From Saprospirales bacterium GYS_P2D (GTDB taxonomy: Bacteria; Bacteroidota; Bacteroidia; Chitinophagales; Saprospiraceae): a stretch of DNA of 64,000 nucleotides. The notes under the pieces were generated by a model. It was not told the DNA's origin and did not search any database. It saw nothing but the letters and a program-made list of their open reading frames with translations. The translations under genes were made by a program, and so were the position numbers. Position 1 is the stretch's first letter; the number at the start of each line of letters is the position of its first letter. Where the stretch lies: positions 1 through 64,000 of the forward strand of contig WUUP01000009.1 of the NCBI GenBank assembly GCA_009833045.1, given 5' to 3'. This document shows positions 35,903 through 45,148 of the stretch, piece by piece.

Positions 35903-36439
35903 ATGAAAAAAATCATCTTGGCTACTCTACTAACTCTGATCCCATTATTTGGCTACAGCCAAACAGAAATCGGTATCGAAACTCAGGTATATCCTACTGG
36001 CATCATACCAGGTGTTCGCATCGATCAATTCGTCGGTGATAAAACAAGTCTAAGCCTTCGGTTTGGCTATCAGATCATCGATCATCGGGATCTCGGAGTC
36101 CATGATGACGAGACAGGCAGTGGCTATGGGCTCAGTCTGGGCGCCCACTTCTATCAAGACACCTCGACGATCGGATGGCATATTGGGCCACGTGTTGATC
36201 TATGGCGCAATAGTATCGACTGGAGTGATGGCAGTGCCGCCACTATGATAACAGGAGAGACAGATGTAACAGTATTGCAGCCCACTGTAGTAGGAGGCTA
36301 TAGATTCGCTATGGGCTTGAATGGCTATATATCACCGACCATTGGGTTTGGCTATGAATGGAATGTCAAAACTGAAGGAGAACCCACAGGCGAAGGAGCA
36401 ATACTTCTACTGGGTGTCCAGCTTGCATTTAGGATCTAA
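35903..36439 (+). CDS. Outer-membrane beta-barrel protein
   Basis: A 178-residue exported barrel: signal peptide MKKIILATLLTLIPLFGYSQ, then alternating amphipathic strands (SLSLRFGYQI, YGLSLGAHFYQD, ILLLGVQLAFRI) typical of OmpW/OmpX-size porin-like proteins. The frame extends to an earlier ATG at 35879, but the ATG at 35903 starts exactly at a standard signal peptide. Role unknown. Confidence 0.8.
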   Translation: MKKIILATLLTLIPLFGYSQTEIGIETQVYPTGIIPGVRIDQFVGDKTSLSLRFGYQIIDHRDLGVHDDETGSGYGLSLGAHFYQDTSTIGWHIGPRVDLWRNSIDWSDGSAATMITGETDVTVLQPTVVGGYRFAMGLNGYISPTIGFGYEWNVKTEGEPTGEGAILLLGVQLAFRI

Positions 36440-36457
36440 TTTATTATCTTGTTCATC

Positions 36458-37321
36458 ATGACTCGGCGACCTCTCTATACTGCTCTGACTAATACTGTCC
36501 GTGATAGCATCTGTACTATTGGCAACTTTCAGGGACTCTACGACTTCATCCAAGAAAATAAGATCTATCGAGGAGTATCTAAATATACTTGGCTCAGCAA
36601 AGCATTAGCTGTGGTGGCTATCATTGGAGGCATTGGCTTTATCAAGTTTATATTCTCCTATTGGCAGCGAGAAGAAGTCGCCAGTCAAATGTCTTTGGCG
36701 TCATTTGGTAGCGCATTCACGGGCTTCGTGAGTGAGGGCTATGATTTATTTGTCATAGGTGGTCTCAAGTATGTGATCCTTGTTCTAATGGAGGTGGTGA
36801 TATTTCACTTCACACGTCGGACGCTTGAGATCAAGACGGGACAGGAGTTTGATACCAGTCTCAAGGCATTTATCAATGCTCAGGTCCGTATGCTCAAGGT
36901 AGTATTTTTCTCCTATGGTATGGAGATCTTTGTGACGATCGTAGCAGGAGTCCCTCTTGGGATGCTTGGCTTAGAATTTCTTAAGCCTGCTACCGCCTTT
37001 ATCATACAGTGCTTCTTCTTGGGTTTTGCAGTCATAGATAATTATAATGAGGCCTATCATATGACCATCAAACAAAGCTTCAGATATACACAGCGATATG
37101 CAGCGGTCTCACTCTTAGTAGGATTAGTCGTGTATGTGCTCATGCTCGCACCACTCGTTGGTACTGTACTCGGCCCATTGATAGGTGCTGTCGTAGCTGC
37201 TATCACGATGTATGAACTACATGAGATCGATCAAGATATGCAGTGGGTCTTTCAGGAGACCGCTGAGCGAAAGCAACGAAAAGCTGCCAAAAAGGCGGCT
37301 AAACGAGCAAAATCCGCTTAA
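36458..37321 (+). CDS. Multi-spanning membrane protein, EI24/CysZ-like
   Basis: A 287-residue inner-membrane protein with about five transmembrane helices (roughly 47-67, 100-118, 145-172, 176-194, 218-250) and a Lys/Ala-rich cytosolic tail (EQRKAAKKAAK-type, 270-287). The segment NEAYHMTIKQSFRYTQRYA followed by a long Gly/Pro-containing hydrophobic hairpin recalls the EI24 (CysZ) domain. That family link is tentative. The ATG at 36458 was chosen over a TTG at 36449. It converges with the next gene (4-bp overlap of stops). Confidence 0.7.
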   Translation: MTRRPLYTALTNTVRDSICTIGNFQGLYDFIQENKIYRGVSKYTWLSKALAVVAIIGGIGFIKFIFSYWQREEVASQMSLASFGSAFTGFVSEGYDLFVIGGLKYVILVLMEVVIFHFTRRTLEIKTGQEFDTSLKAFINAQVRMLKVVFFSYGMEIFVTIVAGVPLGMLGLEFLKPATAFIIQCFFLGFAVIDNYNEAYHMTIKQSFRYTQRYAAVSLLVGLVVYVLMLAPLVGTVLGPLIGAVVAAITMYELHEIDQDMQWVFQETAERKQRKAAKKAAKRAKSA

Positions 37322-39000
37322 GCGAATACCCCTTTTAAGATTTCGACGGTGATAGCGTATGTAGGCTTTACTCCATCGAGACCAAGACTCCCTGAGGCTA
37401 AAGTAGAGCCAGTCTCCAGCGGATTATCAGAAGCATAATATGCATATCGCACCTTGACATCACGACTGATACTATTGCGGACATGGCTATGCGCCTGTAT
37501 CGCTTTCTGATAGTGTGCTCCCTCCATCTCGAGACCTATCGCTCCCCATGAAGAAAGCAAGAAGTATCTGAGGATATCTTCATTTTGAAGAGAGGTCCCG
37601 AGGACAGTTATCATATTGCCCTCATAGACATCCAGCCCACAGTCTGCAAAATCCTCTACCGAGAGCTCATTATTAAATGGATAGTTGTCAGCATTGCCCT
37701 CCATGATATGGGATTGAGGTATCATAATATCTCCTTTTCCACCTTTGAGTATACCTGCCTTGCCCATAATATTGACAGAGGCTACATGCATCGGGTATTT
37801 CTTCCCGTTGCGATCAAGAGGCTTGAGCAGCTCATCCATCGTCTCAAATGCCTGCTCACCAAATGCATAATCCATTACGATGATCACCTGATCTTGATTG
37901 ACTTCTTTGGGCAATGCTTTACTGATTTCTTCAGGCATAGTGGACAGATTCAGCTGTGAGCAGTCTATGACTTGCACAGTGATATTTGTCCCAGAGTGAT
38001 CATCTACTTCGTAGAGACCATTTTTCTTAGCGTAGGTACGCACCTTATCTCGTAGCTTCTTATTAGATGACTTACTGAGTTCATTAGCGATGTATTCAAG
38101 AGATTTTCCTTTGTACTCTTTGGCTAATGCTACTGGGGCATACAGACTATTGAGCACGCTGTGCATATTGGAGCTGATGATATGTACTGGACGATCATAA
38201 AGTCCTTGCTGTACGAGGAAGTTCTTAATATTAGTCGCCCACTGCTCGCCATATACATGATGTCCCAGCTTATCTACTAATGAACTGGAAAAAGATATCT
38301 CACGATCATTCTTATGTAGCGACTCATCCTGACTGAGCCTCCCCATGTGAAAGACTATACTGAAGAGATCATTGACCTTATCCGCATTGGTGAATTTCTC
38401 ATAGGCTGTGGCTGTCTCCTCATAGGTGCGGCCGAGTAGAGTACTTAGGTAGGTCAAGCCGACTTGCTCATCATACTCCTCTCCATTGCGGATACTCTTG
38501 ACAATCTTTTTGACCATCTGCCATGCTCTATTAGTCTCAGAGCGATTATTGAGACTATGTTTACCGATCTTTTCGGCTTCATTATAGAGGAATGTCAAGT
38601 GAGTCAAGACATCATAAACATCACTACGACCTCGAGTCATCTCGATATACATCTGCTCATCATCGATTCGATAGCAGTTGCGTCGACGCTTACTCGGTAT
38701 CAGAGGGGTGAATCCTGACTCCTCCAATCCCTCACGGCTGATCAACTTGATATATCTACACTCCTCTATTCCCTGTGGTAGACGCTGAAAAATGTATAGT
38801 AGACCATCCAGCTCAACCTTATCAGGATCTGTGATTGTCCCATATATCTCGGGGTGAAGTGTGTGTAGTGATTTGATCATATTTTCGCCAGAGCGGCCCA
38901 TGGGCTTGTAGCGGCCACGTACTAATAGGTGACGCATCTCTATGTATAATCGCTCAATGGCTGCCCGTGAGATATGGGCTCTGGTAGGAGTAGTATTCAT
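37318..39000 (-). CDS. DUF6909-like protein with nucleoside-phosphorylase-like C-terminus
   Basis: About 560 residues, cytosolic. The N-terminal half is helical (RAHISRAAIERLYIEMRHLL, HPEIYGTITDP); the C-terminal half is alpha/beta with VIIVMDYAFGEQAFETM, GKAGILKGGKGDIMIPQSHI and GAIGLEMEGAHYQKAIQ. The last block resembles the substrate-binding MEG loop of purine-nucleoside/uridine phosphorylases. I recall this as a conserved Bacteroidota family (DUF6909); function unknown. The ATG at 39000 (MNTTPTRAHIS) is preferred to one at 39054. Confidence 0.7.
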   Translation of the reverse strand: MNTTPTRAHISRAAIERLYIEMRHLLVRGRYKPMGRSGENMIKSLHTLHPEIYGTITDPDKVELDGLLYIFQRLPQGIEECRYIKLISREGLEESGFTPLIPSKRRRNCYRIDDEQMYIEMTRGRSDVYDVLTHLTFLYNEAEKIGKHSLNNRSETNRAWQMVKKIVKSIRNGEEYDEQVGLTYLSTLLGRTYEETATAYEKFTNADKVNDLFSIVFHMGRLSQDESLHKNDREISFSSSLVDKLGHHVYGEQWATNIKNFLVQQGLYDRPVHIISSNMHSVLNSLYAPVALAKEYKGKSLEYIANELSKSSNKKLRDKVRTYAKKNGLYEVDDHSGTNITVQVIDCSQLNLSTMPEEISKALPKEVNQDQVIIVMDYAFGEQAFETMDELLKPLDRNGKKYPMHVASVNIMGKAGILKGGKGDIMIPQSHIMEGNADNYPFNNELSVEDFADCGLDVYEGNMITVLGTSLQNEDILRYFLLSSWGAIGLEMEGAHYQKAIQAHSHVRNSISRDVKVRYAYYASDNPLETGSTLASGSLGLDGVKPTYAITVEILKGVFA

Positions 39001-39108
39001 AGCGTTTCGATTATGCTTTTTATTCAATGTGTATGGATGCAAAAATGCTTCCAAATGTAGAGATCACTACTTGATCTCACATATTAGCTATGGCAAACGG
39101 GGATAAAT

Positions 39109-39621
39109 ATGAAAGAGTTCAATAGGGAAGATTATTTTTATGAAAAAAGTCATTGGATCAATTTTCATCTTATCGGAAAGCCCCAATTCAAAAGTATGTC
39201 AACTCTTAACGAAAAAGGTCCGAGATATAGCCTTCTATTCGAATCTGAGAAATTCGCCTCAGCGATGGGTCGAATGACTCTCGAGACCGGCAGGCTCGAG
39301 ATGACTCTCAAGTCTTTTCTCCTAAATAGTGGAATCAAAGTCGACTTGTCTAAAGATAGCTTGGGATTGCTAATTGCTAAAGCAGGAAGTCGGGGTCTAT
39401 TGAATACTCATGAGCTCACCATGTTCAATACAATCAGGAAAAAGCGAAACTATCTGACTCATAACATCTACTCGACCATCACAGAGCACATAGCTGACTC
39501 AAAAGCGATGCATCCGAATCTGATAGCGACCGACGTAGACAGCTACACCCATCAAGTGATGGAACTAAGAAAAAACATCTCTGAGCTGATAAATTTAATC
39601 TTATGTAAAGAAGCTGAATAG
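39109..39621 (+). CDS. HEPN-like alpha-helical protein
   Basis: A 170-residue all-alpha protein. Helix ETGRLEMTLKSFLLNSG and the later IRKKRNYLTHNIYS carry the Rx4H motif (RNYLTH) characteristic of HEPN RNases and related nucleic-acid proteins. No antitoxin partner is adjacent: neighbours are the divergent DUF6909-like gene and a convergent protease gene. It could be an orphan RNase toxin, a stress effector or a non-catalytic HEPN protein. Family assignment rests on the motif and helical pattern only. Confidence 0.6.
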   Translation: MKEFNREDYFYEKSHWINFHLIGKPQFKSMSTLNEKGPRYSLLFESEKFASAMGRMTLETGRLEMTLKSFLLNSGIKVDLSKDSLGLLIAKAGSRGLLNTHELTMFNTIRKKRNYLTHNIYSTITEHIADSKAMHPNLIATDVDSYTHQVMELRKNISELINLILCKEAE

Positions 39622-39635
39622 AAAAGCAGATATTC

Positions 39636-42434
39636 CTAAAGCTTCACAAACCGAACCCACTCATCGGCATTCTCACCCTCCAATCTGAGATGATAAAGCC
39701 CTCGATGAAGCGCTGATACGTCCAGTAGAGATTTAAATTCTGCCGGATCTACTATATGAGTGGACATTTCTTGGCCCTGAGTATTAAATATCTTGATCTG
39801 GGATGATCCTGCTGGGTGCTTGATCGTGAGTTTATTGATAGTAGGATTGGGAAATACCATTATTTGATCATTAGGCTCCAGCGGAGAGAAAAACTGAACT
39901 GAAGAAGTGCCTAATTCAAAAATCTCTACCGCATCGATGTATATGTGATCTGTTTTAGAATTAGCAGTCGTGGCTATTTTCAGATACATTACTGAATCAG
40001 CCAGCGCAGAAAATTCAATATTAAAAGAATTAAAACTATAGTTATCAAAATCCTCATAGGATCTTAGCTGAGCAATCTCTTCCCACAACTCTCCATCAGA
40101 ACTCTGATATACGCTGAATCCATCACGGAGCTCCATACTCCAAGCATGATAATCAAAGGACAATCTGTAGTCGCCACCTCCATGTACTGAGATCGGTGGT
40201 GAAATCATATCAGAGTATTGTCGGAGTAGTATTGCGCTTTGACCTTCTGCAGCCTTCTCGCCAGTGTAGTGCTCAGCATATCCGAGAGTGGTAGTCCATT
40301 CATCCCAGCCTTCTTCAAAGTAAAATCCAGCAAATAGCTCATCTGTATAGTCATTTGCTTCCGTGACGATGGTCAATGTATCACTGTATGATAGCGATCC
40401 TAATCGCCCAATACACTCCAGCCAAATCGCATACTCACTATCCGCAGACAGATGCGCTATATGAAAGTCGTAATCCTCCGTATAGCCCATCCATTGACCA
40501 TCTACGATGACGCTGAATAAGCTATACTCACCCTGCGGATCCTCCCAACTGATCCATGCATCTGTCATTGATACACTGTCCAAGCTCAGTACCACAGATG
40601 CATGCTCTACCGGAGCAGCAGTCACTACCTGGATCACATCACTACTATATAGCTGCTCCCCATCTTTAGCCCTTATAACTACCTGCACTTCATACGCTGT
40701 GCCAGGTACTAAGTCTTTGATCTCTATCTGTAAATCACGAGTAGATGCATAGAGAAAGCCATTGATATATACCTCATAGTGAGCATCGACACGCTGATTA
40801 GCATCCGTCCAATGCAGGGTAAATCCATCTATCAAAATGTCTTGAACTGATAGCTCGAAGTTAATTTCCATTTCGGCAGCAGCCACCTCCTGATAGGGCT
40901 CTCCTACACCTACAGCATACCAAGCATTAGTAGTGGAGATCTCTTGTATACTACCCGCACCAAACAAGTCAATGGCCGACTGTATCGCTCCCTGACGTGC
41001 GTCATGATAGGAGGATCGTGCATGAAGATAGGTGGTTAGGTTTCTATAGGCGATGGACGCTGCAGCATTGCGATTGATGCCTATCACATCATAGCTATCA
41101 CCATTGTCATTTTCACCGCTTTCGCCTACTGAGAGTATGTAAAACCATTTATTTTGCACACCACTATTGGTATGTACTCCACACTGATCATTGGACCGAA
41201 GTGGCCGGACACAGTCTGTATCTATCCAGTAGTCACCGAGATAGGTATCAGGATCACCCTGACGCTTTGGATCACTCATGGTTCTAAAGGTCATATTATT
41301 CATCAGTCCGACCTCAGAGCCCATCTGCCAGTCATTTAACCCTGTAGCGAAGTACTCCACCATCTCTCCAAATATATCAGCGAAAGACTCATTGAGCGCT
41401 CCTGACTCACGGCTATAGAGCAGATCCGCACTATGATCTATCACGGCATGTGATATCTCATGACCACTGATATCCAGAGCCACTATAGGCCCATACATAC
41501 GTCCATCACCTGCCCCGTAGCTCATACGACGTCCGTCCCAAAAAGCATTGCTATACGAGGAGCCATAGTTGATATATGATTCCACGGTCGCTCCTTTATC
41601 GTCAAAAGAATTTCGACCGTGACGATATTGATAATAATTTAATGTCTGCTCTGCTCCATAGTGGGCTTGCACTGCAGTATTGAGCTGTGACATAGATCGA
41701 TCTCCGATTATCTCTCGAGCGTCTGTGTAACTCTCGCTCCCGTCCATATCGTAGGTCTGGATATTCAGTTCATCAGCTGACAGGCTATAGGCATTAGAAT
41801 CTATCTCGGCAGTCGTGATGAATACATTACCATTATGAAGAGAGCGAGCCACTTTAGGCGTCAAGCCATCAAAATAAGTGCATATATGCTGATGCTCAGC
41901 TAATAGCTCACCTGTATCGGCATCTACATATACTTCAGCAACATAGTGTGGCGCATCAGAGTGCAATAAAAATTGATAAGCTAATCGTGCCTCCGAGCTG
42001 CGGTCATCCACATAGATCATGAGCTGTTCAGATTCGTAGATTAATGTCTCATGACCTTCATCTATATCTAGCTCTGATGACGCTGCAGCGAATGCCTCAT
42101 AAGCAAAGAGTTCCGGTGACACATCTGCGATATCTAAATCATAGATATATCCGGAATAGATGTTAGAGGAAGAAACATATTTTAGCGAAGTATGTGCGAC
42201 TGGTATTCCTTTATAATATTGCAGATAGGTGTCATCATCATGACCGATAGCTCTCAGCTCATGATGGTCTGAGAGATCAAAGTTCTGTATCAGTTCACTA
42301 TTCGATTTTTGCGAGCTTTTACTTTCCTGAAATATAGGCAAAGCTTTAGCCTGCTGAGCGTATACACTCGTAGCGTATAGCTGCAGTATATAGATACATA
42401 GCAGCATAGGACCGATCCGACGGATCACATTCAC
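39636..42434 (-). CDS. Secreted M4 (thermolysin-like) metalloprotease with T9SS tail
   Basis: A 932-residue precursor: signal peptide (1-26), FTP/PepSY-type propeptide (about 45-190) and M4 peptidase domain (about 195-515). Zinc ligands are His325 and His329 in HEISH with catalytic Glu326, third ligand Glu349 (ESGALNESFAD) and His421 (CGVHTNSGVQNKW). Two fibronectin type III-like domains (about 525-700), a jelly-roll domain (700-850) and a T9SS type A sorting domain (about 860-932, VFPNPTINKLTIKHP ... GLYHLRL) follow. Probably surface-bound or secreted for protein degradation. Confidence 0.94.
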   Translation of the reverse strand: MNVIRRIGPMLLCIYILQLYATSVYAQQAKALPIFQESKSSQKSNSELIQNFDLSDHHELRAIGHDDDTYLQYYKGIPVAHTSLKYVSSSNIYSGYIYDLDIADVSPELFAYEAFAAASSELDIDEGHETLIYESEQLMIYVDDRSSEARLAYQFLLHSDAPHYVAEVYVDADTGELLAEHQHICTYFDGLTPKVARSLHNGNVFITTAEIDSNAYSLSADELNIQTYDMDGSESYTDAREIIGDRSMSQLNTAVQAHYGAEQTLNYYQYRHGRNSFDDKGATVESYINYGSSYSNAFWDGRRMSYGAGDGRMYGPIVALDISGHEISHAVIDHSADLLYSRESGALNESFADIFGEMVEYFATGLNDWQMGSEVGLMNNMTFRTMSDPKRQGDPDTYLGDYWIDTDCVRPLRSNDQCGVHTNSGVQNKWFYILSVGESGENDNGDSYDVIGINRNAAASIAYRNLTTYLHARSSYHDARQGAIQSAIDLFGAGSIQEISTTNAWYAVGVGEPYQEVAAAEMEINFELSVQDILIDGFTLHWTDANQRVDAHYEVYINGFLYASTRDLQIEIKDLVPGTAYEVQVVIRAKDGEQLYSSDVIQVVTAAPVEHASVVLSLDSVSMTDAWISWEDPQGEYSLFSVIVDGQWMGYTEDYDFHIAHLSADSEYAIWLECIGRLGSLSYSDTLTIVTEANDYTDELFAGFYFEEGWDEWTTTLGYAEHYTGEKAAEGQSAILLRQYSDMISPPISVHGGGDYRLSFDYHAWSMELRDGFSVYQSSDGELWEEIAQLRSYEDFDNYSFNSFNIEFSALADSVMYLKIATTANSKTDHIYIDAVEIFELGTSSVQFFSPLEPNDQIMVFPNPTINKLTIKHPAGSSQIKIFNTQGQEMSTHIVDPAEFKSLLDVSALHRGLYHLRLEGENADEWVRFVKL

Positions 42435-42677
42435 TCTATTACAATTCAGACTTATAGGATTTGACTGGGTAAAATTCTTGGTTGATTTTAACTCAGGCTA
42501 ACTAAACAAAAGTAACAAAAACTAATGCAACTACGGTATGTATCATATAGTAATTGTAACACATCTGTCACATACCTACATATTGGGATGTCAAAGTAGA
42601 AAACACATTACACCGAATGCTCATATTTGTTAACATCGCACAAAAACGATTTATCAACATGTTAACCTTAGATACCA

Positions 42678-42685
42678 TACTTTCG
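42678..42685 (+). promoter_or_regulatory. Possible -7 element upstream of the TerC gene
   Basis: TACTTTCG resembles the Bacteroidota -7 consensus TAnnTTTG and lies 25 bp before the TerC start. It is followed by GCATTCG, giving the same TTCGCATTCG decamer seen at the ftsK promoter. A clear -33 TTG at the right distance is not visible, so support is partial. Confidence 0.35.
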
Positions 42686-42710
42686 CATTCGTTTTTAATA
42701 GGATTATCAT

Positions 42711-43655
42711 ATGATTTGGGCTCTTTTTATCTTGATGGTTATAGTTTTCTTGGCCATTGATCTGGGTATACTCAATCGAGAGAGCCACATCATCAGCGTC
42801 AAAGAAGCTACGATCTGGACATCCGTTTGGGTGAGCTTCGCCTTGGCATTTTCTGGTGTGATATACTACCTATACTCTCATAGTCTCATCGACAATCCCG
42901 ACATCCTCACACCTACAGATGCAACACTAAAGTATGTCACTGGCTATCTGATAGAGCTATCCCTTAGTATTGATAATATTTTTGTCATCGCAGTGATATT
43001 TAGCTCATTTAAGATCCCCCAGCTTTATCAGCACAGAGTCTTATTCTGGGGCATTATCGGAGCAATCGTATTTCGAGCTTTGATGATCGTATTTGGAGTC
43101 GCTTTGATCAATCGCTTTAGCTGGATGATATATGTTTTTGGGGTATTTCTACTCTTCACTGCCTACAGGATGCTGACATCAAAGGATGATGATAAGAAAT
43201 TTAACCCACGAGATTCATTTGCCTTCAGACAGATCAGAAAGATCATACCAATCACCCAGAATATAGAGGGCGAAAAATTCTTTGTTCGTAAAAAGCACAT
43301 CTTAGCAGCTACTCCCTTATTCGTAGCGCTCATGGTGATCGAGGTGACTGATGTACTTTTCGCACTGGACAGTATCCCTGCGATATTAGCCATCACTTCT
43401 GACCCTTTCTTAGTTTTCAGCTCTAACATCTTAGCCATATTGGGGCTAAGATCGATGTACTTTTTCTTATCCAATATGCTGGAGAAATTCCACCTATTAG
43501 AATATAGCTTAGTCGCTATCTTGACCTTCGTCGGGCTCAAGATGCTCGCCTCACACTATATCCACCTGCCTGAGTGGGCCTCATTAGGGTTCATTGTGAC
43601 GGCCTTATCCTTGGGCATTATTTTCTCACTGAGGAGTAATAGCGAATCACACTAA
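42711..43655 (+). CDS. TerC/Alx-family integral membrane protein
   Basis: A 314-residue inner-membrane protein with about eight to nine transmembrane helices. The family signatures are GYLIELSLSIDNIFVIAVIF (about 85-104) and VIEVTDVLFALDSIPA (about 208-223), whose aspartates lie in the membrane. TerC/Alx proteins are linked to manganese efflux or exoenzyme metalation and to tellurite or pH stress. No ter operon surrounds it, so a metal-homeostasis role is more likely. Convergent 4-bp overlap with the aminopeptidase gene. Confidence 0.92.
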   Translation: MIWALFILMVIVFLAIDLGILNRESHIISVKEATIWTSVWVSFALAFSGVIYYLYSHSLIDNPDILTPTDATLKYVTGYLIELSLSIDNIFVIAVIFSSFKIPQLYQHRVLFWGIIGAIVFRALMIVFGVALINRFSWMIYVFGVFLLFTAYRMLTSKDDDKKFNPRDSFAFRQIRKIIPITQNIEGEKFFVRKKHILAATPLFVALMVIEVTDVLFALDSIPAILAITSDPFLVFSSNILAILGLRSMYFFLSNMLEKFHLLEYSLVAILTFVGLKMLASHYIHLPEWASLGFIVTALSLGIIFSLRSNSESH

Positions 43656-45037
43656 AACGCCTCTGCTCGCACCCCTTCTATCTCATCGGCTGACATAGGC
43701 ATCTCTATACCGAGCATACTGGCACCATCGGCCTCTATGACGTAATCGTCCTCGAGACGGATACCTCCTACACCTTTCCATGCCTCCAGCGCATCATAGT
43801 CAATAAAGTCAGCATAAATTCCTTCTTCTCGTCGCTTATCTATCAACTCAGGGATCATGTAAATACCCGGCTCGATAGTAATGACAAAGCCCTCTTTGAG
43901 TTCCTTGCCAAGACGTAGAGACTTCCATCCGAATGCTTTACTCTTCTCCATACCGCTACCATAGCCGACATACTCTTCCCCAAGATTTTCCATATCATGT
44001 ACATCAAGCCCAATCATATGGCCTAATCCATGAGGGAAAAATAAAGTATGGACATCCAATGCGAATGCCTCATCGACATTTCCTTTCACTAAGCCTAAAT
44101 CTGCAAAACCTTCTACTAAAATCTGAGCGGCCCGAGCATGTACATCTCGATATGACACACCAGGACGACACATCGCTACAGACTCTGTATACATACGATG
44201 TACGATATCGTAAAGCTGTCGCTGCTGATCCGTAAATCGAGGACCGACGGGAAAGGATCTCGTAATATCGCCAGCGTAGTGAGATGGAGACTCTCCTCCA
44301 CCATCAAAGAGTATTACTCGACCTTCTTCTAAGGTATTTTCATGCCCATGATTATGCAGTGTCTGACCATTGATAGTCATGATAGGAGGATAGGCAAAAC
44401 CTACATTGTGATCGTATAATACCTTGCTGGCTATACCTACCAATTCATATTCCTTCATCCCTGGACGAGCCGCCTTCATGACTTCGAGGTGCATTTTATG
44501 GGAGATCTCAGAAGCGATCTGCATTTCTCTTATCTCCTCAGGGGATTTGATCTCACGCTGAGCAATGACGGCTTTGATGAGCTTTTTAGAGGCTCGCTTT
44601 TCTACTTTTCTGACTTTCTTGCCTATCAGTTTCCCTATTGTGATGGTCTGCTCTCCACGGTAGGGTGGCAGAAAATGTATATCTGCATTAATATGATTGA
44701 TGATAGCTGCTTTGGATTTGACTATAGTCACACCTATCTGATCAGCCAGATCTGTTAATTTAGGTAATGGACCTGTCCAGATGATGTCGTCTATACTGAG
44801 CTCCTCTCCAAAGAGGATATCCTCATCACGATCAATATCAATGAGCCCAATCAAGCCCGGTTTATCCAGTCCAAAGTAGTATAAAAAAGTACTGTCCTGA
44901 CGAAATGGATAATGATTGTCAGCATAGTTCATACTTGCTTCTTCATTACCTAATAACAAGATGCGCCCGGTCCCGATTTCCTCTTTTAGGATACGACGTC
45001 TCTCAATATATACCTCTCGTTTAAATGTGATATTCAT
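43652..45037 (-). CDS. Xaa-Pro aminopeptidase (M24B, aminopeptidase P)
   Basis: A 461-residue cytosolic metallopeptidase. The N-terminal AMP_N domain (about 1-140, NYADNHYPFRQDSTFLYYFG) controls oligomerisation, and the C-terminal pita-bread domain carries the dinuclear metal ligands Asp245 (LFDGGGE), Asp257 (YAGDITRSF), His340 (HGLGHMIGLDVHD), Glu389 (TIEPGIY) and Glu429 (IRLEDDYVI). It removes N-terminal residues before proline. The ATG at 45037 was chosen; a TTG at 45043 adds two residues. Confidence 0.94.
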   Translation of the reverse strand: MNITFKREVYIERRRILKEEIGTGRILLLGNEEASMNYADNHYPFRQDSTFLYYFGLDKPGLIGLIDIDRDEDILFGEELSIDDIIWTGPLPKLTDLADQIGVTIVKSKAAIINHINADIHFLPPYRGEQTITIGKLIGKKVRKVEKRASKKLIKAVIAQREIKSPEEIREMQIASEISHKMHLEVMKAARPGMKEYELVGIASKVLYDHNVGFAYPPIMTINGQTLHNHGHENTLEEGRVILFDGGGESPSHYAGDITRSFPVGPRFTDQQRQLYDIVHRMYTESVAMCRPGVSYRDVHARAAQILVEGFADLGLVKGNVDEAFALDVHTLFFPHGLGHMIGLDVHDMENLGEEYVGYGSGMEKSKAFGWKSLRLGKELKEGFVITIEPGIYMIPELIDKRREEGIYADFIDYDALEAWKGVGGIRLEDDYVIEADGASMLGIEMPMSADEIEGVRAEAF

Positions 45038-45076
45038 AGTCAAAAACAGTATTAAAATATGATCTGGCTAATATAG

Positions 45077-45098
45077 AAAAAGCTCCAAAACGGAGCCT
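45077..45098 (-). terminator. Terminator after ftsK
   Basis: On the minus strand a 7-bp stem (45092-45098 with 45080-45086, one G-U) and 5-nt loop precede a short T run (45077-45081). It follows the ftsK stop by about 50 bp. Confidence 0.7.
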
Positions 45099-45148
45099 CT
45101 TCTAAATTTCAAATATGTATTATTATAGACCTCGTCTATAGTATCTCC

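Noticed and set aside
43163-43540. 125-codon antisense frame in the TerC gene
   Set aside because: The TerC frame has conserved membrane motifs throughout; shadow frame.
42711-43655. Tellurite-resistance operon
   Set aside because: Only a TerC-family gene is present; no terZABDEF neighbours, so a tellurite role is not supported.
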